A DNA stretch of 64,000 nucleotides from JBKBMT01 sp046295655 (GTDB taxonomy: Bacteria > Pseudomonadota > Alphaproteobacteria > Rhodobacterales > Rhodobacteraceae). This document shows, one piece after another, positions 7,976 through 15,646 of the stretch; position 1 is the first letter of the stretch; each line of letters begins with the position of its first letter. Where the stretch lies: positions 1-64,000 of the forward strand of contig JBKBMT010000003.1 in NCBI GenBank assembly GCA_046295655.1. Reading direction: 5' to 3'. The notes below the pieces were generated by a model. It saw only the letters and a list, made by a program, of their open reading frames with translations, did no database searches and had not been told where the DNA came from. The position numbers were made by a program, and so were the translations under genes.

Positions 7976-9529
7976 TCAGAAATCGGTCGGCGCTCCGCCC
8001 TGCTCCTTGCGCCGGGCGACGAATTCCTGCAGCGCGCCAAGCCGGTCCGGTTCCATCGGCGGCGGCTCGAATTCGTTGAGGATCGCCTTGAATATCCTGT
8101 GCGCGCGTTCGGGTGTCTGTACCGCACCATCGGCGGCCCAGGCCTCGAAATTGCGCCAGTCGCTGACGAAAGGCGCATAGAAGGCAGAGGTATAGCGCGC
8201 CTGGGTATGCGCGCAGCCGAAGAAGTGTCCGCCGGCCCCGACCTCGCGGATCGCGTCGATGGCGATGTCCTCGGCACCCGTGGCCCAGGTCGCATCCTCG
8301 AAATAGCGCTGGATCATCTGCAGCACTTCGCAGTCCATCACGAACTTCTCGGGGCTGGCGATCAGCCCGCCTTCCAGCCAGCCGGCTGCGTGATAGACGA
8401 GATGCGTGCCCGAGGTTATCGCCGCCCAGAGCGAATTGCATGTCTCCCACATCGCCTGGGCATCGGGCACGTTGGCCGCGCAGGTGCCGGACGAGCGCAG
8501 CGGAAGGCCGTAGAACCGCGCCATCTGGCCCGTCATCTGGGTGGCCCGGATGTATTCCGGCGTGCCGAATGCCGGTGCGCCGGTCTTCATGTCGACATTC
8601 GAGGTGAAGGTGCCGATGGCGACCGGACAGCCGGGGCGGATGTATTGCAGAAGGGCAATTGCCGACAGGGCCTCGGCCAGCGACAGCGCCACAGCCCCTG
8701 CCATTGTCACGGGCGCCATGGCCCCGGCCAGCGTGAAGGGCGTCACGACCACCGGCTGGCCGCGGCGGGCAAGCCGCATGGCACCGTCGAGCATCGGAAA
8801 GTCGTGCTTCAGCGGGCTGACCGAGTTGATGTTGGTGTACATCCGGGGACTCGCGTCGAATTCGTCGTGGTCGAGACCGGCCGCAAGCCGGGTCATCTCC
8901 ATCACGTCCTCGACCCGTTCGGCTCCGAGGCTGTAGGCATGCACCACCTTGTCGGTGAGCGTGAGCTTCTCGTAGAGGCAATCGAGATGGCGCACCGAGG
9001 GGTGGATATCGATCGGTTCCACCGGATATCCACCGGCGACGTGGATACAGTTGAAATACTGCGTCAGCTTCATGAACTCGCGGAAGGTCTCGAAGTCGCC
9101 GGGGCGTTTCCCGCGTTCCAGATCCCATGCGTTCGGCGGCGACGAGACGTTGACGAAGACCATCCGCCGGTCGCCGATGACGATCTCGCGCTCGGGGTTG
9201 CGCGGCGTGATGGTGAAGGAGGCAGGGGCCTGCCGAACCATCTCGGTCACGAAATCCTCGTCCATCCGTACGGTGACGCCGTCCACGCGGCACCCGGCCT
9301 TCTGCAGGATCGACACCGCTTCGGGGTTCAGGAACTCGATCCCGATCTCGGCGAGGATGCGCATCGCGCCCCGATGCAGCGCCGCAATCCCGTCGTGATC
9401 AAGCGGTTCGGTCGGCCGGTCCGGGTTCAGCGGCACCCGCCAGGGCATCTGTGCGATAACCCCGGACACGGCACGCCTCTGGCTGCCGCTGCGCCCGCCG
9501 GCGCGTCGCCGTCCGCCATCCCTGTCCAT
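7976..9529 (-). CDS. MttB-family methyltransferase (non-pyrrolysine, trimethylamine/glycine-betaine methyltransferase-like)
   Basis: A 517-residue TIM-barrel protein of the MttB superfamily. The N-terminus (GGRRRAGGRSGSQRR, then AQMPWRVPLNPDRPTEPL) is typical of marine and soil alphaproteobacterial members. The reading frame has no in-frame amber codon, so it belongs to the pyrrolysine-free branch, whose characterised members demethylate quaternary amines such as glycine betaine using a corrinoid protein. No corrinoid protein or reductive activator is nearby, so the substrate and acceptor are unknown. The start at 9529 is preferred to 9613 because the family N-terminus begins there. It lies upstream of the H-NOX gene on the same strand with a 68-bp gap. 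Confidence 0.85.
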   Translation of the reverse strand: MDRDGGRRRAGGRSGSQRRAVSGVIAQMPWRVPLNPDRPTEPLDHDGIAALHRGAMRILAEIGIEFLNPEAVSILQKAGCRVDGVTVRMDEDFVTEMVRQAPASFTITPRNPEREIVIGDRRMVFVNVSSPPNAWDLERGKRPGDFETFREFMKLTQYFNCIHVAGGYPVEPIDIHPSVRHLDCLYEKLTLTDKVVHAYSLGAERVEDVMEMTRLAAGLDHDEFDASPRMYTNINSVSPLKHDFPMLDGAMRLARRGQPVVVTPFTLAGAMAPVTMAGAVALSLAEALSAIALLQYIRPGCPVAIGTFTSNVDMKTGAPAFGTPEYIRATQMTGQMARFYGLPLRSSGTCAANVPDAQAMWETCNSLWAAITSGTHLVYHAAGWLEGGLIASPEKFVMDCEVLQMIQRYFEDATWATGAEDIAIDAIREVGAGGHFFGCAHTQARYTSAFYAPFVSDWRNFEAWAADGAVQTPERAHRIFKAILNEFEPPPMEPDRLGALQEFVARRKEQGGAPTDF

Positions 9530-9631
9530 CTGCGCGCCTTTTCCGCTGCGGGTCCGTTCGCCGGAAGCATGCCGCCAAGCAGGTCCAGGGCGAGCGGCGG
9601 TTTCCGACAGCACCGCGTCGTTTCCAGCCCT

Positions 9632-10336
9632 TCAGGACGCCGAGGCGCCCGGTCCGTCAAGCCACGGCGGCAGATGGCCGATATCGGGCAGCACGGCCTC
9701 GGCGAGAGGGGCAAGCGAGGCCGAATCAGCGATCCCGGTCAGCACGCCCAGCGTCCGCATCCCGGCGGCCCTGCCCGCGATCAGGTCATGCGGGCTGTCC
9801 CCGATCATCAGCATGCGGCCGGGATCCGCGCCCAGCATCCGGGCAAAGGCGAGCAGCGGCCCCGGCGCAGGTTTCGCCCCATGGCCGGAATCGAAACCGG
9901 CCACGAAGTCGAACAGCGCGGCGATCCCGGCTGCCGCCAGGTGCATCCGCGCCGGCCGTTCGGCATCGTTGGTGACAAGGCCCAGCCGCAGCCCGCGCCT
10001 GCGCAGATCTTCCAGCAGCGGGCCGAGGGGGACCGCCGCCGCGAGCGGCACCGTTTCGGACAGACGGTTCATCCTCTCGACCAGTTCCGCGAGCGTGACA
10101 CCCGGCAGATGCGGCAGCAGCACCACCCCGATCTCGGTCGGCGTGGCGGCGATCACGGGGCTGTCCGGCGCGAACTCCCGCCGCGTCGGATCGAAGCCGA
10201 TGGCCTGCCCGAGGATCGCCGCCATAGCAGGGTTGCCCCCGGACAGCTCGTCCAGCAACCGGACGCTCCAATCCGACCAGGTGCGACGGAAATCGAACAG
10301 CGTTCCGTCCTTGTCGAATATCACCGCGTCGATCAT
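9632..10336 (-). CDS. HAD-superfamily hydrolase, phosphoglycolate phosphatase-like
   Basis: A 234-residue HAD subfamily IA protein. Motif I is VIFDKDGTLFD (nucleophile Asp and acid Asp), motif II is GLVTND, the conserved Lys is in GAKPAPGP, and motif IV is MIGDSPHDLIAG. A helical cap sits between motifs I and II. This is the layout of phosphoglycolate and related phosphatases, but the substrate is not determined by sequence. It is a stand-alone gene on the minus strand between DUF3572 and MttB. Confidence 0.85.
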   Translation of the reverse strand: MIDAVIFDKDGTLFDFRRTWSDWSVRLLDELSGGNPAMAAILGQAIGFDPTRREFAPDSPVIAATPTEIGVVLLPHLPGVTLAELVERMNRLSETVPLAAAVPLGPLLEDLRRRGLRLGLVTNDAERPARMHLAAAGIAALFDFVAGFDSGHGAKPAPGPLLAFARMLGADPGRMLMIGDSPHDLIAGRAAGMRTLGVLTGIADSASLAPLAEAVLPDIGHLPPWLDGPGASAS

Positions 10337-10394
10337 CGCTGACTGCCTTCCTCATCCCGCGCGCACACTGCCTGCGGGCTGGTTCCGGTGCAAG

Positions 10395-10676
10395 TCAGGT
10401 CCAGTGCGGATCGGCACCACCGGGCAGTGCTGCACGGGCGCGCATCAGCTGTTCCGCCCCGAGACGGTTTTCCATGCAGAACCGCCTTGCGGTGGCCTCG
10501 TCCTCGAGCACGAAGTCCAGCACCGCCGCCAGTGTCTCGGGCGCGTCGGCAAGGTTGCGCAGATCGCCGGGTGACAGCCCTGACTGCACCATGAAGCGTC
10601 CCATCAGATCGACGTCAGCCGCCAGCCAGGCCAGCGCAACCACCGCGATTTCGTCGGCGCGCGGATTGCCGCTCAT
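10395..10676 (-). CDS. DUF3572 family protein
   Basis: A 93-residue small protein matching the DUF3572 pattern: ALAWLAADVDLMGRFMVQSG, then SPGDLRNLA, LAAVLDFVLEDE and an ARAALPGG tail. The function is unknown. It is divergently placed next to a PleD-like gene, with 103 bp between the two starts, an arrangement seen in related genera. The ATG at 10676 is the start that fits the family length; a longer frame would extend into the intergenic region. Confidence 0.85.
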   Translation of the reverse strand: MSGNPRADEIAVVALAWLAADVDLMGRFMVQSGLSPGDLRNLADAPETLAAVLDFVLEDEATARRFCMENRLGAEQLMRARAALPGGADPHWT

Positions 10677-10779
10677 GGGTCTGTCTCCCGGCGGTGTGAA
10701 GGTGACACGAAAGGTTTTCTTAACCAATCGCGGCGACAGTCGCCCGAACGGTCGCATGTGGCAAGGGGCACAGACGACG

Positions 10780-12159
10780 ATGGCTGGGAAAATCCTGATC
10801 GTCGATGACGTTGCGACCAACCGCATCGTGCTGAAGGTCAAGCTGGCGGCAGCCTGCTATGACATCGTGCTGGCCCGGAACGCGAAGGAGGCGCTCCGCA
10901 TGGCGGTGGCCGAACGGCCCGACCTCGTGCTGCTGGACTTCGGTCTGCCGGATCGCGACGGAACTGCCGTGCTGCGCGAATTGCGGGCCGATCCACGCAG
11001 CCGCGATCTGCCCGTCATCGTGCTGACGGCCGGGGCAAGCGCGCAGGCGCGGCTGGAGGCGCTCGAGGCCGGTGCGGACGATTTCCTGACCAAGCCGATC
11101 GACGACCGGCTTCTGCTGGCGCGGATCCGCAACCTGCTGCGCGCGCGCGCCGACACACCACCGATCGATGCCGCTGCGGCGGCAGCCGCGGGCGGGCTGG
11201 CCGAGCCGGCGGCGGGGTTCGACCGTCCCGGCCGGATCGCGCTGATCGCGCGGCAGCCCGGTGCCGCGCTGCGCTGGCGCGCCGCGCTGTCGCAGGCAAT
11301 GCCCGACCGCATCGACATCCTGACACGGGAGGAGGCGCTGGCCGACCGCCGCGGGCGCTCGGCCGACCTGTTCCTGATCGCCGCCGACATGGACGGCGAC
11401 GGCACGGGAACTTCGGGGTTGCAACTGATGTCGGATCTCCGCGCCCGGCCCGGAACCAGGGACGCCGCCATGTGCATCATTCTGCCTCCCGGCGCGGAAG
11501 GCATGGCCGCAATGGCACTGGACCTAGGGGCGGATGCCGTGCTGGACGACCGGTTCGACCCGCGCGAGGCCGCGGTGCGTGCCGCTGGCCTGATCCGGCG
11601 AAAGCACCGCAGCGACCGCCAGCGCGCCGGGCTGGAGCGAGAGCTGCGGCTGGCCGTCACCGACCCGCTGACCGGCCTGTGGAACCGACGGCATGCCATG
11701 CCGGCGATGGAACGGGCACTTGCTCTCGCCCGGCGCGAGGGTCGTCAGGCCGGCGTGATGGTCGTGGACATCGACCGTTTCAAGGCGGTCAACGACAGGT
11801 GCGGCCATGCCGCAGGCGACGCTGCTCTGGTCGAGGTGGCGCGGCGGCTCGGGTCGTGCCTCGGGCCGGACGATCTGCTCGCCCGAATCGGGGGCGAGGA
11901 GTTCCTGGTCGTGCTGGCCGATGCGGACGAACGCTCGGCCCAGGCGGTGGCACAGCGGCTGTGCCGGGCGGTCCGCGCGCGGCCCGTCACGCTGCCGGGC
12001 GAAGGCCGCCAGCTGGCGATCACCGTCTCGATCGGACTTGCACTGTCGGACCAGAGCGACGAACAGGCGCTTGCAACGCTCGCCCGGGCCGATCGCGCGC
12101 TTCTTGCGGCGAAGGCTGAGGGGCGCGATCAGGTCACGCTCAGCCGGACGGCGGCCTGA
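10780..12159 (+). CDS. PleD-like response regulator, REC-REC-GGDEF diguanylate cyclase
   Basis: A 459-residue protein built like Caulobacter PleD. The first receiver domain is complete (acidic pair D9/D10, phospho-acceptor D53 in LVLLDFGLPD, T83 and K105). The second (about 150-270) is a degenerate receiver without a clear phospho-acceptor. The C-terminal cyclase has GGEEF at 371-375. The position of the inhibitory I-site reads GPDD (362-365) instead of RxxD, so feedback inhibition may be weak. It probably links phosphorelay input to c-di-GMP. Upstream at 10720-10726 is a TTAACCA stretch, only half of a CtrA site. The ATG at 10780 gives the canonical KILIVDD start. Confidence 0.93.
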   Translation: MAGKILIVDDVATNRIVLKVKLAAACYDIVLARNAKEALRMAVAERPDLVLLDFGLPDRDGTAVLRELRADPRSRDLPVIVLTAGASAQARLEALEAGADDFLTKPIDDRLLLARIRNLLRARADTPPIDAAAAAAAGGLAEPAAGFDRPGRIALIARQPGAALRWRAALSQAMPDRIDILTREEALADRRGRSADLFLIAADMDGDGTGTSGLQLMSDLRARPGTRDAAMCIILPPGAEGMAAMALDLGADAVLDDRFDPREAAVRAAGLIRRKHRSDRQRAGLERELRLAVTDPLTGLWNRRHAMPAMERALALARREGRQAGVMVVDIDRFKAVNDRCGHAAGDAALVEVARRLGSCLGPDDLLARIGGEEFLVVLADADERSAQAVAQRLCRAVRARPVTLPGEGRQLAITVSIGLALSDQSDEQALATLARADRALLAAKAEGRDQVTLSRTAA

Positions 12160-12164
12160 CCCGC

Positions 12165-12707
12165 TCAACGCCGCGGGCGATCGCGATCGCCCTGCGGCCC
12201 CATGTTGCGCAGGTCCCGTCCGAAGCGACGTTGCATCGACTGCTCGATACGGTCGGCAAGCGCGGCGCGTTCGGCCGGCGAAAGAGCCAGCAGGTGTGCC
12301 CGGATGATGCGTTGCCCGAATTCGGCCCGCTCGCGTCCAAGCGCGGCGATCCTGTCGAGCGACGCGTCCACCGCCGCCGGATCAAAGGGATCCGCCCGCA
12401 GCGCAACCGCAAGCGCGGCCCGCTCGGCCCGTTCGGCGCGGCGATACCCGATCAGCAGGTCACGTTCCGCGCGCAGCGCCTTCCCCAGCGCCCGCCTGTC
12501 CTCGTCGGTCAGTACCGACTGCCAGCTTCCGAGAGAAGGATCGCGCACCGGACGCAGTGCCGCATCGTCGTGCCGCCAGCCGCCGCGCAGGACAAACCCC
12601 GCCGCAACACCGGCCACGAGCAGGTTGAGCGCAAGCAGCACCGCAAAGGCGATCCTCCACCCGCCTCCGCCATGCTTCTGCGGGCCGGGTGCCACCGGTT
12701 CGGTCAT
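12165..12707 (-). CDS. Periplasmic Spy/CpxP- or CnrX-like metal/stress sensor protein
   Basis: 180 residues with one N-terminal membrane anchor (IAFAVLLALNLLVAGVAAGF, about 19-38) and a periplasmic all-helical domain rich in Arg, Ala and Glu, containing LTDEDRRALGKALRAER and LSPAERAALADRIEQ. These LTxxxR-type repeats recall Spy, CpxP, CnrX and ZraP proteins. Its start overlaps the stop of the upstream membrane protein gene (ATGA), and it is the last gene of an ECF sigma operon, so it is probably the sensor or chaperone arm of that system. The signal is unknown. Confidence 0.75.
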   Translation of the reverse strand: MTEPVAPGPQKHGGGGWRIAFAVLLALNLLVAGVAAGFVLRGGWRHDDAALRPVRDPSLGSWQSVLTDEDRRALGKALRAERDLLIGYRRAERAERAALAVALRADPFDPAAVDASLDRIAALGRERAEFGQRIIRAHLLALSPAERAALADRIEQSMQRRFGRDLRNMGPQGDRDRPRR

Positions 12708-13090
12708 TCGCCATCCTCCGGATCAAGGCCGGCCAGCAGGAACAGGGCGTCCGGTTCGATCAGCCCCAGGGAATCGGCCGGCTCGGCAAACAGGCCCGGC
12801 GCTGCGGCTGCGGCAAGGTCGGCTACCGGGCCGGGAAGTGCATATCCCAGCCAGAAGCCCGCAAGACCGGCCGCCGCCAGGCCGCCGGGGGCGAGGATCC
12901 GTCGCCACCGCCAGCCCCGGATGCGGTATGCCGGGGAACCGGCAGGACCGGCCGCCCGCGGCTGCGCCGCCCGTGCATCGGCCAGCACCCGGGCAAGCAG
13001 CGCCTCGGATGGCACGGGCGGTTCGGCGCGCGCCTCGGCAAACAGTGCCTCCAGCACCTCCTTGTCCGGACCTTCACTCGATTTCCGCAT
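12704..13090 (-). CDS. Small membrane protein, probable anti-sigma factor of the ECF operon
   Basis: 128 residues: a cytoplasmic N-terminal part (about 1-60; EVLEALFAEARAEPPVPSEALLARVLADA), one hydrophobic segment (about 66-88) and a short extracytoplasmic tail. There is no zinc-binding HxxxCxxC motif. Its position, overlapping the sigma gene by 17 nt upstream and the Spy-like gene by 4 nt downstream, is that of an anti-sigma factor, which is the basis for the call. Direct homology to known anti-sigma domains is not visible. Confidence 0.6.
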   Translation of the reverse strand: MRKSSEGPDKEVLEALFAEARAEPPVPSEALLARVLADARAAQPRAAGPAGSPAYRIRGWRWRRILAPGGLAAAGLAGFWLGYALPGPVADLAAAAAPGLFAEPADSLGLIEPDALFLLAGLDPEDGE

Positions 13091-13670
13091 CGCGATACCC
13101 CAGTTCTTCCCTTTGGCCGAAGAGCAGGCCCGACAGAGTCCGCTTGCCCCGCGCGGTCAGGCTTTCGACGGCCTCGACCCCGATCTCCATGATCTCGGCG
13201 ATCTCGGGATTGGCCAGCCCCTCGATGTGCCGCAGCACCACTGCCTGCCGCTGTCGTTCGGGCAATTGCGCGAGTGCCGCCTCGAGCGCGGCGACCCGCT
13301 GGGCCTGCAACAGCGCGCCCAGCGCTCCGGGGGCCGGGTCGGCCGGCTCGGCAATCGCGTCGATGGCGATGCTGCGGCGCCGGCGCAACCGGTCCGTGCA
13401 CAGGTTTGACACCACCTTCCACAGCCACGTCGAAAGCCGCGCCTGCCCGGCCTGCCAGCCCGGTGCCGCGCGCCACAGCCGGAGCATTGCGTCCTGGGCG
13501 ACATCCTCGGCTTCTGCCGGGTCGGCCAGCATGCGGCGGGCGAAGCCCAGGATCCGCGGCAGGTGACGCCGGGCAATCTCGACCGCCGCATCCGGGTCGC
13601 CGGCCGCGTAACGGGCCAGCAACCGCGCATCCTCGTCCGCCTCGTCGGTCCTGTCGAACGGCATTGTCAT
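13074..13670 (-). CDS. ECF-type RNA polymerase sigma factor
   Basis: 198 residues with both sigma regions. Region 2 (about 18-85) contains HLPRILGFARRMLADPAEAE-DVAQDAMLRLWR and WLWKVVSNLCTDRLRRRR; region 4 (about 125-185) contains LPERQRQAVVLRHIEGLANPEIAEIM with a helix-turn-helix. It should direct RNA polymerase to stress promoters when released by the protein encoded just downstream. The first gene of a three-gene overlapping unit (sigma, anti-sigma candidate, Spy-like), it is separated from the upstream EF-hand gene by a strong hairpin at 13712-13742. Confidence 0.93.
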   Translation of the reverse strand: MTMPFDRTDEADEDARLLARYAAGDPDAAVEIARRHLPRILGFARRMLADPAEAEDVAQDAMLRLWRAAPGWQAGQARLSTWLWKVVSNLCTDRLRRRRSIAIDAIAEPADPAPGALGALLQAQRVAALEAALAQLPERQRQAVVLRHIEGLANPEIAEIMEIGVEAVESLTARGKRTLSGLLFGQREELGYRDAEIE

Positions 13671-13711
13671 CCGCTGTCCGGCCTAGCGGTCGGCGCCATG
13701 GGCGGCAAGTG

Positions 13712-13742
13712 CCTGCGGGGCCGGTCGACCCGGCCCCGCAGG
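13712..13742 (-). terminator. Strong hairpin between EF-hand gene and ECF sigma gene
   Basis: A perfect 13-bp inverted repeat (CCTGCGGGGCCGG / CCGGCCCCGCAGG) with loop TCGAC, just after the EF-hand gene stop on the minus strand. There is no T-run, so it could be a stabilising 3' structure or attenuator as well as a terminator. Confidence 0.6.
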
Positions 13743-13751
13743 GCGTCGTGG

Positions 13752-14297
13752 TCAGTTCCGCGGCGCCTGCGGCCGATCGCCGCCATGCCGGTGCATCCGG
13801 TCCCGCCCCTCGCGCCCGCCACGCCGGTCGTGCCGGTCGCGCATCGTCTCCTGCATGGCGTCGAATTCCGCACGGGTGATCGCGCCGTCGCCATCGGTGT
13901 CCAGCCGCGAGAACATGCGGTCGGCCATGCGTGCCGCCGGCATGCGGACCAGCGCCTCGGCCGCGGTAATCCGGCCGTCTCCGTCTGCATCGAGCGCCGC
14001 CATGATGCGGTCCACCCGCGCCTCGACCCGGCGCCGGGCCTCGTCCATCTCGAAGGCCAGAAGTTCCTCGCGGGTGATCACCCCGTCGCCGTCGGCATCG
14101 AGCCGCGCGATGCGTTCTGCGCGAGCCGCCTCGATCTCCTCGCGGGTGATCCGCCCGTCGCCGTCGCGGTCGAGGGCGTCGAAGTCGAACATCGTCCCCA
14201 TGCCCCGATGATGGGTTCCATGGCCCTGCGATGCCGCGGGCATGGCTGCGGCGAGCATCGCGGCCGCGGCGATTCCGGCAAGGTGGATGCGCTTCAT
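13752..14297 (-). CDS. Exported EF-hand calcium-binding protein (four EF loops)
   Basis: 181 residues with an N-terminal signal peptide (about 1-24, ending near AAMPAASQG) and four canonical 12-residue EF-hand loops: DRDGDGRITREE, DADGDGVITREE, DADGDGRITAAE and DTDGDGAITRAE. Each has Asp at positions 1, 3 and 5 and Glu at 12. The tail is rich in His, Arg and Gly. It probably binds Ca2+ in the periplasm. The ATG at 14297 is preferred because it gives a normal signal peptide. It sits upstream of the ECF sigma operon on the same strand, which suggests a shared metal or envelope theme, but that link is inference. Confidence 0.9.
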   Translation of the reverse strand: MKRIHLAGIAAAAMLAAAMPAASQGHGTHHRGMGTMFDFDALDRDGDGRITREEIEAARAERIARLDADGDGVITREELLAFEMDEARRRVEARVDRIMAALDADGDGRITAAEALVRMPAARMADRMFSRLDTDGDGAITRAEFDAMQETMRDRHDRRGGREGRDRMHRHGGDRPQAPRN

Positions 14298-14482
14298 GTC
14301 TGTCTCCTTCTTGTTCGGGCCGGCGGCTGCGTCGCCGCTGCCTGCACAGGATTTCACGTCCGGTCGCCGGAATTCCGTCGCTTGCCGTTGCGACACGCGG
14401 TCGCAAGCGCCGGGCGCCCCTTTTTTCCGATGTCAAAGCGTCTATCTAGAGAAGCGAAGCTGCTCCTTCCCGGAACAACCGC

Positions 14483-14941
14483 ATGCCCCCCAGCGCCGCG
14501 ACCACGCGTATTGCTCCGCAGTCCGCGGACGGTTCGGAACCTCGGACGCCGTCCCGGGCGCCCGCAGACACGCAGGCCGAGCGCCCGCTGGGGCTGGCGG
14601 TGCTTCGCGGCTGGAGGCGTCGCTGCCCCTGCTGCGGATCCGGGCCCATGATGCAGGGCTATCTGAAGGTGCGGGGCGCCTGTCCGGTCTGCGGCACGGC
14701 GCTGCACCATCAAAGGGCCGACGACGGCCCCGCCTATCTGACCATCCTGATCGTCGCAAAGCTTGCCGCGCCGCTGATGTTCTGGCTGTTCGTGACCTTC
14801 CGTCCCGAGCCGCTGGTGATGGCCACGCTTTTCTCGGTGGGCGCAGTGGCCCTGGCGCTGTATCTTCTGCCCCGCATCAAGGGGGCGATGGTCGGCTTCC
14901 AGTGGTCGCGGCGGATGCACGGTTTCGCGACCGGTGGATGA
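14483..14941 (+). CDS. DUF983 family membrane protein
   Basis: 152 residues. The middle has two CxxC pairs (CPCCGSGPMM and CPVCGTALHH), a zinc-ribbon-like feature of DUF983, followed by two membrane helices (about 86-106 and 110-132) and a conserved basic end (FQWSRRMHG). The function is unknown. Its stop lies immediately before or within the beginning of the Nudix gene, so the two probably form an operon. Confidence 0.88.
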   Translation: MPPSAATTRIAPQSADGSEPRTPSRAPADTQAERPLGLAVLRGWRRRCPCCGSGPMMQGYLKVRGACPVCGTALHHQRADDGPAYLTILIVAKLAAPLMFWLFVTFRPEPLVMATLFSVGAVALALYLLPRIKGAMVGFQWSRRMHGFATGG

Positions 14942-14972
14942 CCGCCGTTCCAGTCGGCCGGACAGCGGAAAC

Positions 14973-15641
14973 ATGACGCAGACCGATCCAGCAATTCGCG
15001 ACGCCGCAACCGTGATCCTGACGCGAGTGGGGCGCGAGGGGCCCGAGGTCCTCATGGGACAGCGCGGCGCAGCTGCCGCCTTCATGCCTGACAAGTTCGT
15101 CTTTCCGGGCGGCGCGGTCGATGCGGCGGATGCCGGCATCGGGCTTGCCGCGCCTGTCGGCCCGGTCTGTGCACGCAGGCTGGGCTCGGACGGCGGCGAT
15201 GATGCCACACTCGCCGCGACCGCGATCCGCGAACTCTGGGAAGAGACGGGTCTTGCGATGGGCGTGACGCGGCCCTGGCGCGCACCCGGCCCCGACTGGG
15301 AAGCCTTTGCCGCGCGCGGTCTTGCGCCGACCGCGGCGCCCTTGCGCTATGTGTTCCGGGCGATCACGCCGCCGGGCCGGACACGGCGGTTCGATGCGCG
15401 CTTCTTTCTTGCCGATGCGGCGCATCTGGCCGGCGACCCCGACGATTTTGCGGCCGCATCGGACGAGCTTGCGCATCTGCACTGGGTGCCGCTGTCCCGT
15501 GCGCGGGCCCTGAACCTGCCGTTCATCACCGAGATCGTGCTGGCCGAGGTCGCGCGGCTGATCGGTCGGGACGATCCGCCCGACAGCGTTCCGTTCTTCG
15601 ACAATTCGGGTCCGGTGCCGACCTTCCGCCGGATCGTGTGA
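14973..15641 (+). CDS. Nudix hydrolase
   Basis: 222 residues. The Nudix fold is marked by KFVFPGGAVD followed, after an insertion, by ATAIRELWEETGL, which supplies the REUXEEXGU catalytic helix. The insertion between the glycine and the helix resembles the NUDT7/NUDT19 branch, which acts on CoA or other nucleoside-diphosphate derivatives. The substrate is unproven. The ATG at 14973 has a CGGAAA stretch upstream; an in-frame GTG at 14934, overlapping the DUF983 stop, would add 13 residues and is the alternative. It ends 5 bp before the convergent selenouridine synthase gene. Confidence 0.88.
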   Translation: MTQTDPAIRDAATVILTRVGREGPEVLMGQRGAAAAFMPDKFVFPGGAVDAADAGIGLAAPVGPVCARRLGSDGGDDATLAATAIRELWEETGLAMGVTRPWRAPGPDWEAFAARGLAPTAAPLRYVFRAITPPGRTRRFDARFFLADAAHLAGDPDDFAAASDELAHLHWVPLSRARALNLPFITEIVLAEVARLIGRDDPPDSVPFFDNSGPVPTFRRIV

Positions 15642-15646
15642 TCGCG

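Noticed and set aside
10720..10726. TTAACCA upstream of the PleD-like gene as CtrA site
   Set aside because: Only one half-site; no TTAA at the required 7-base distance.
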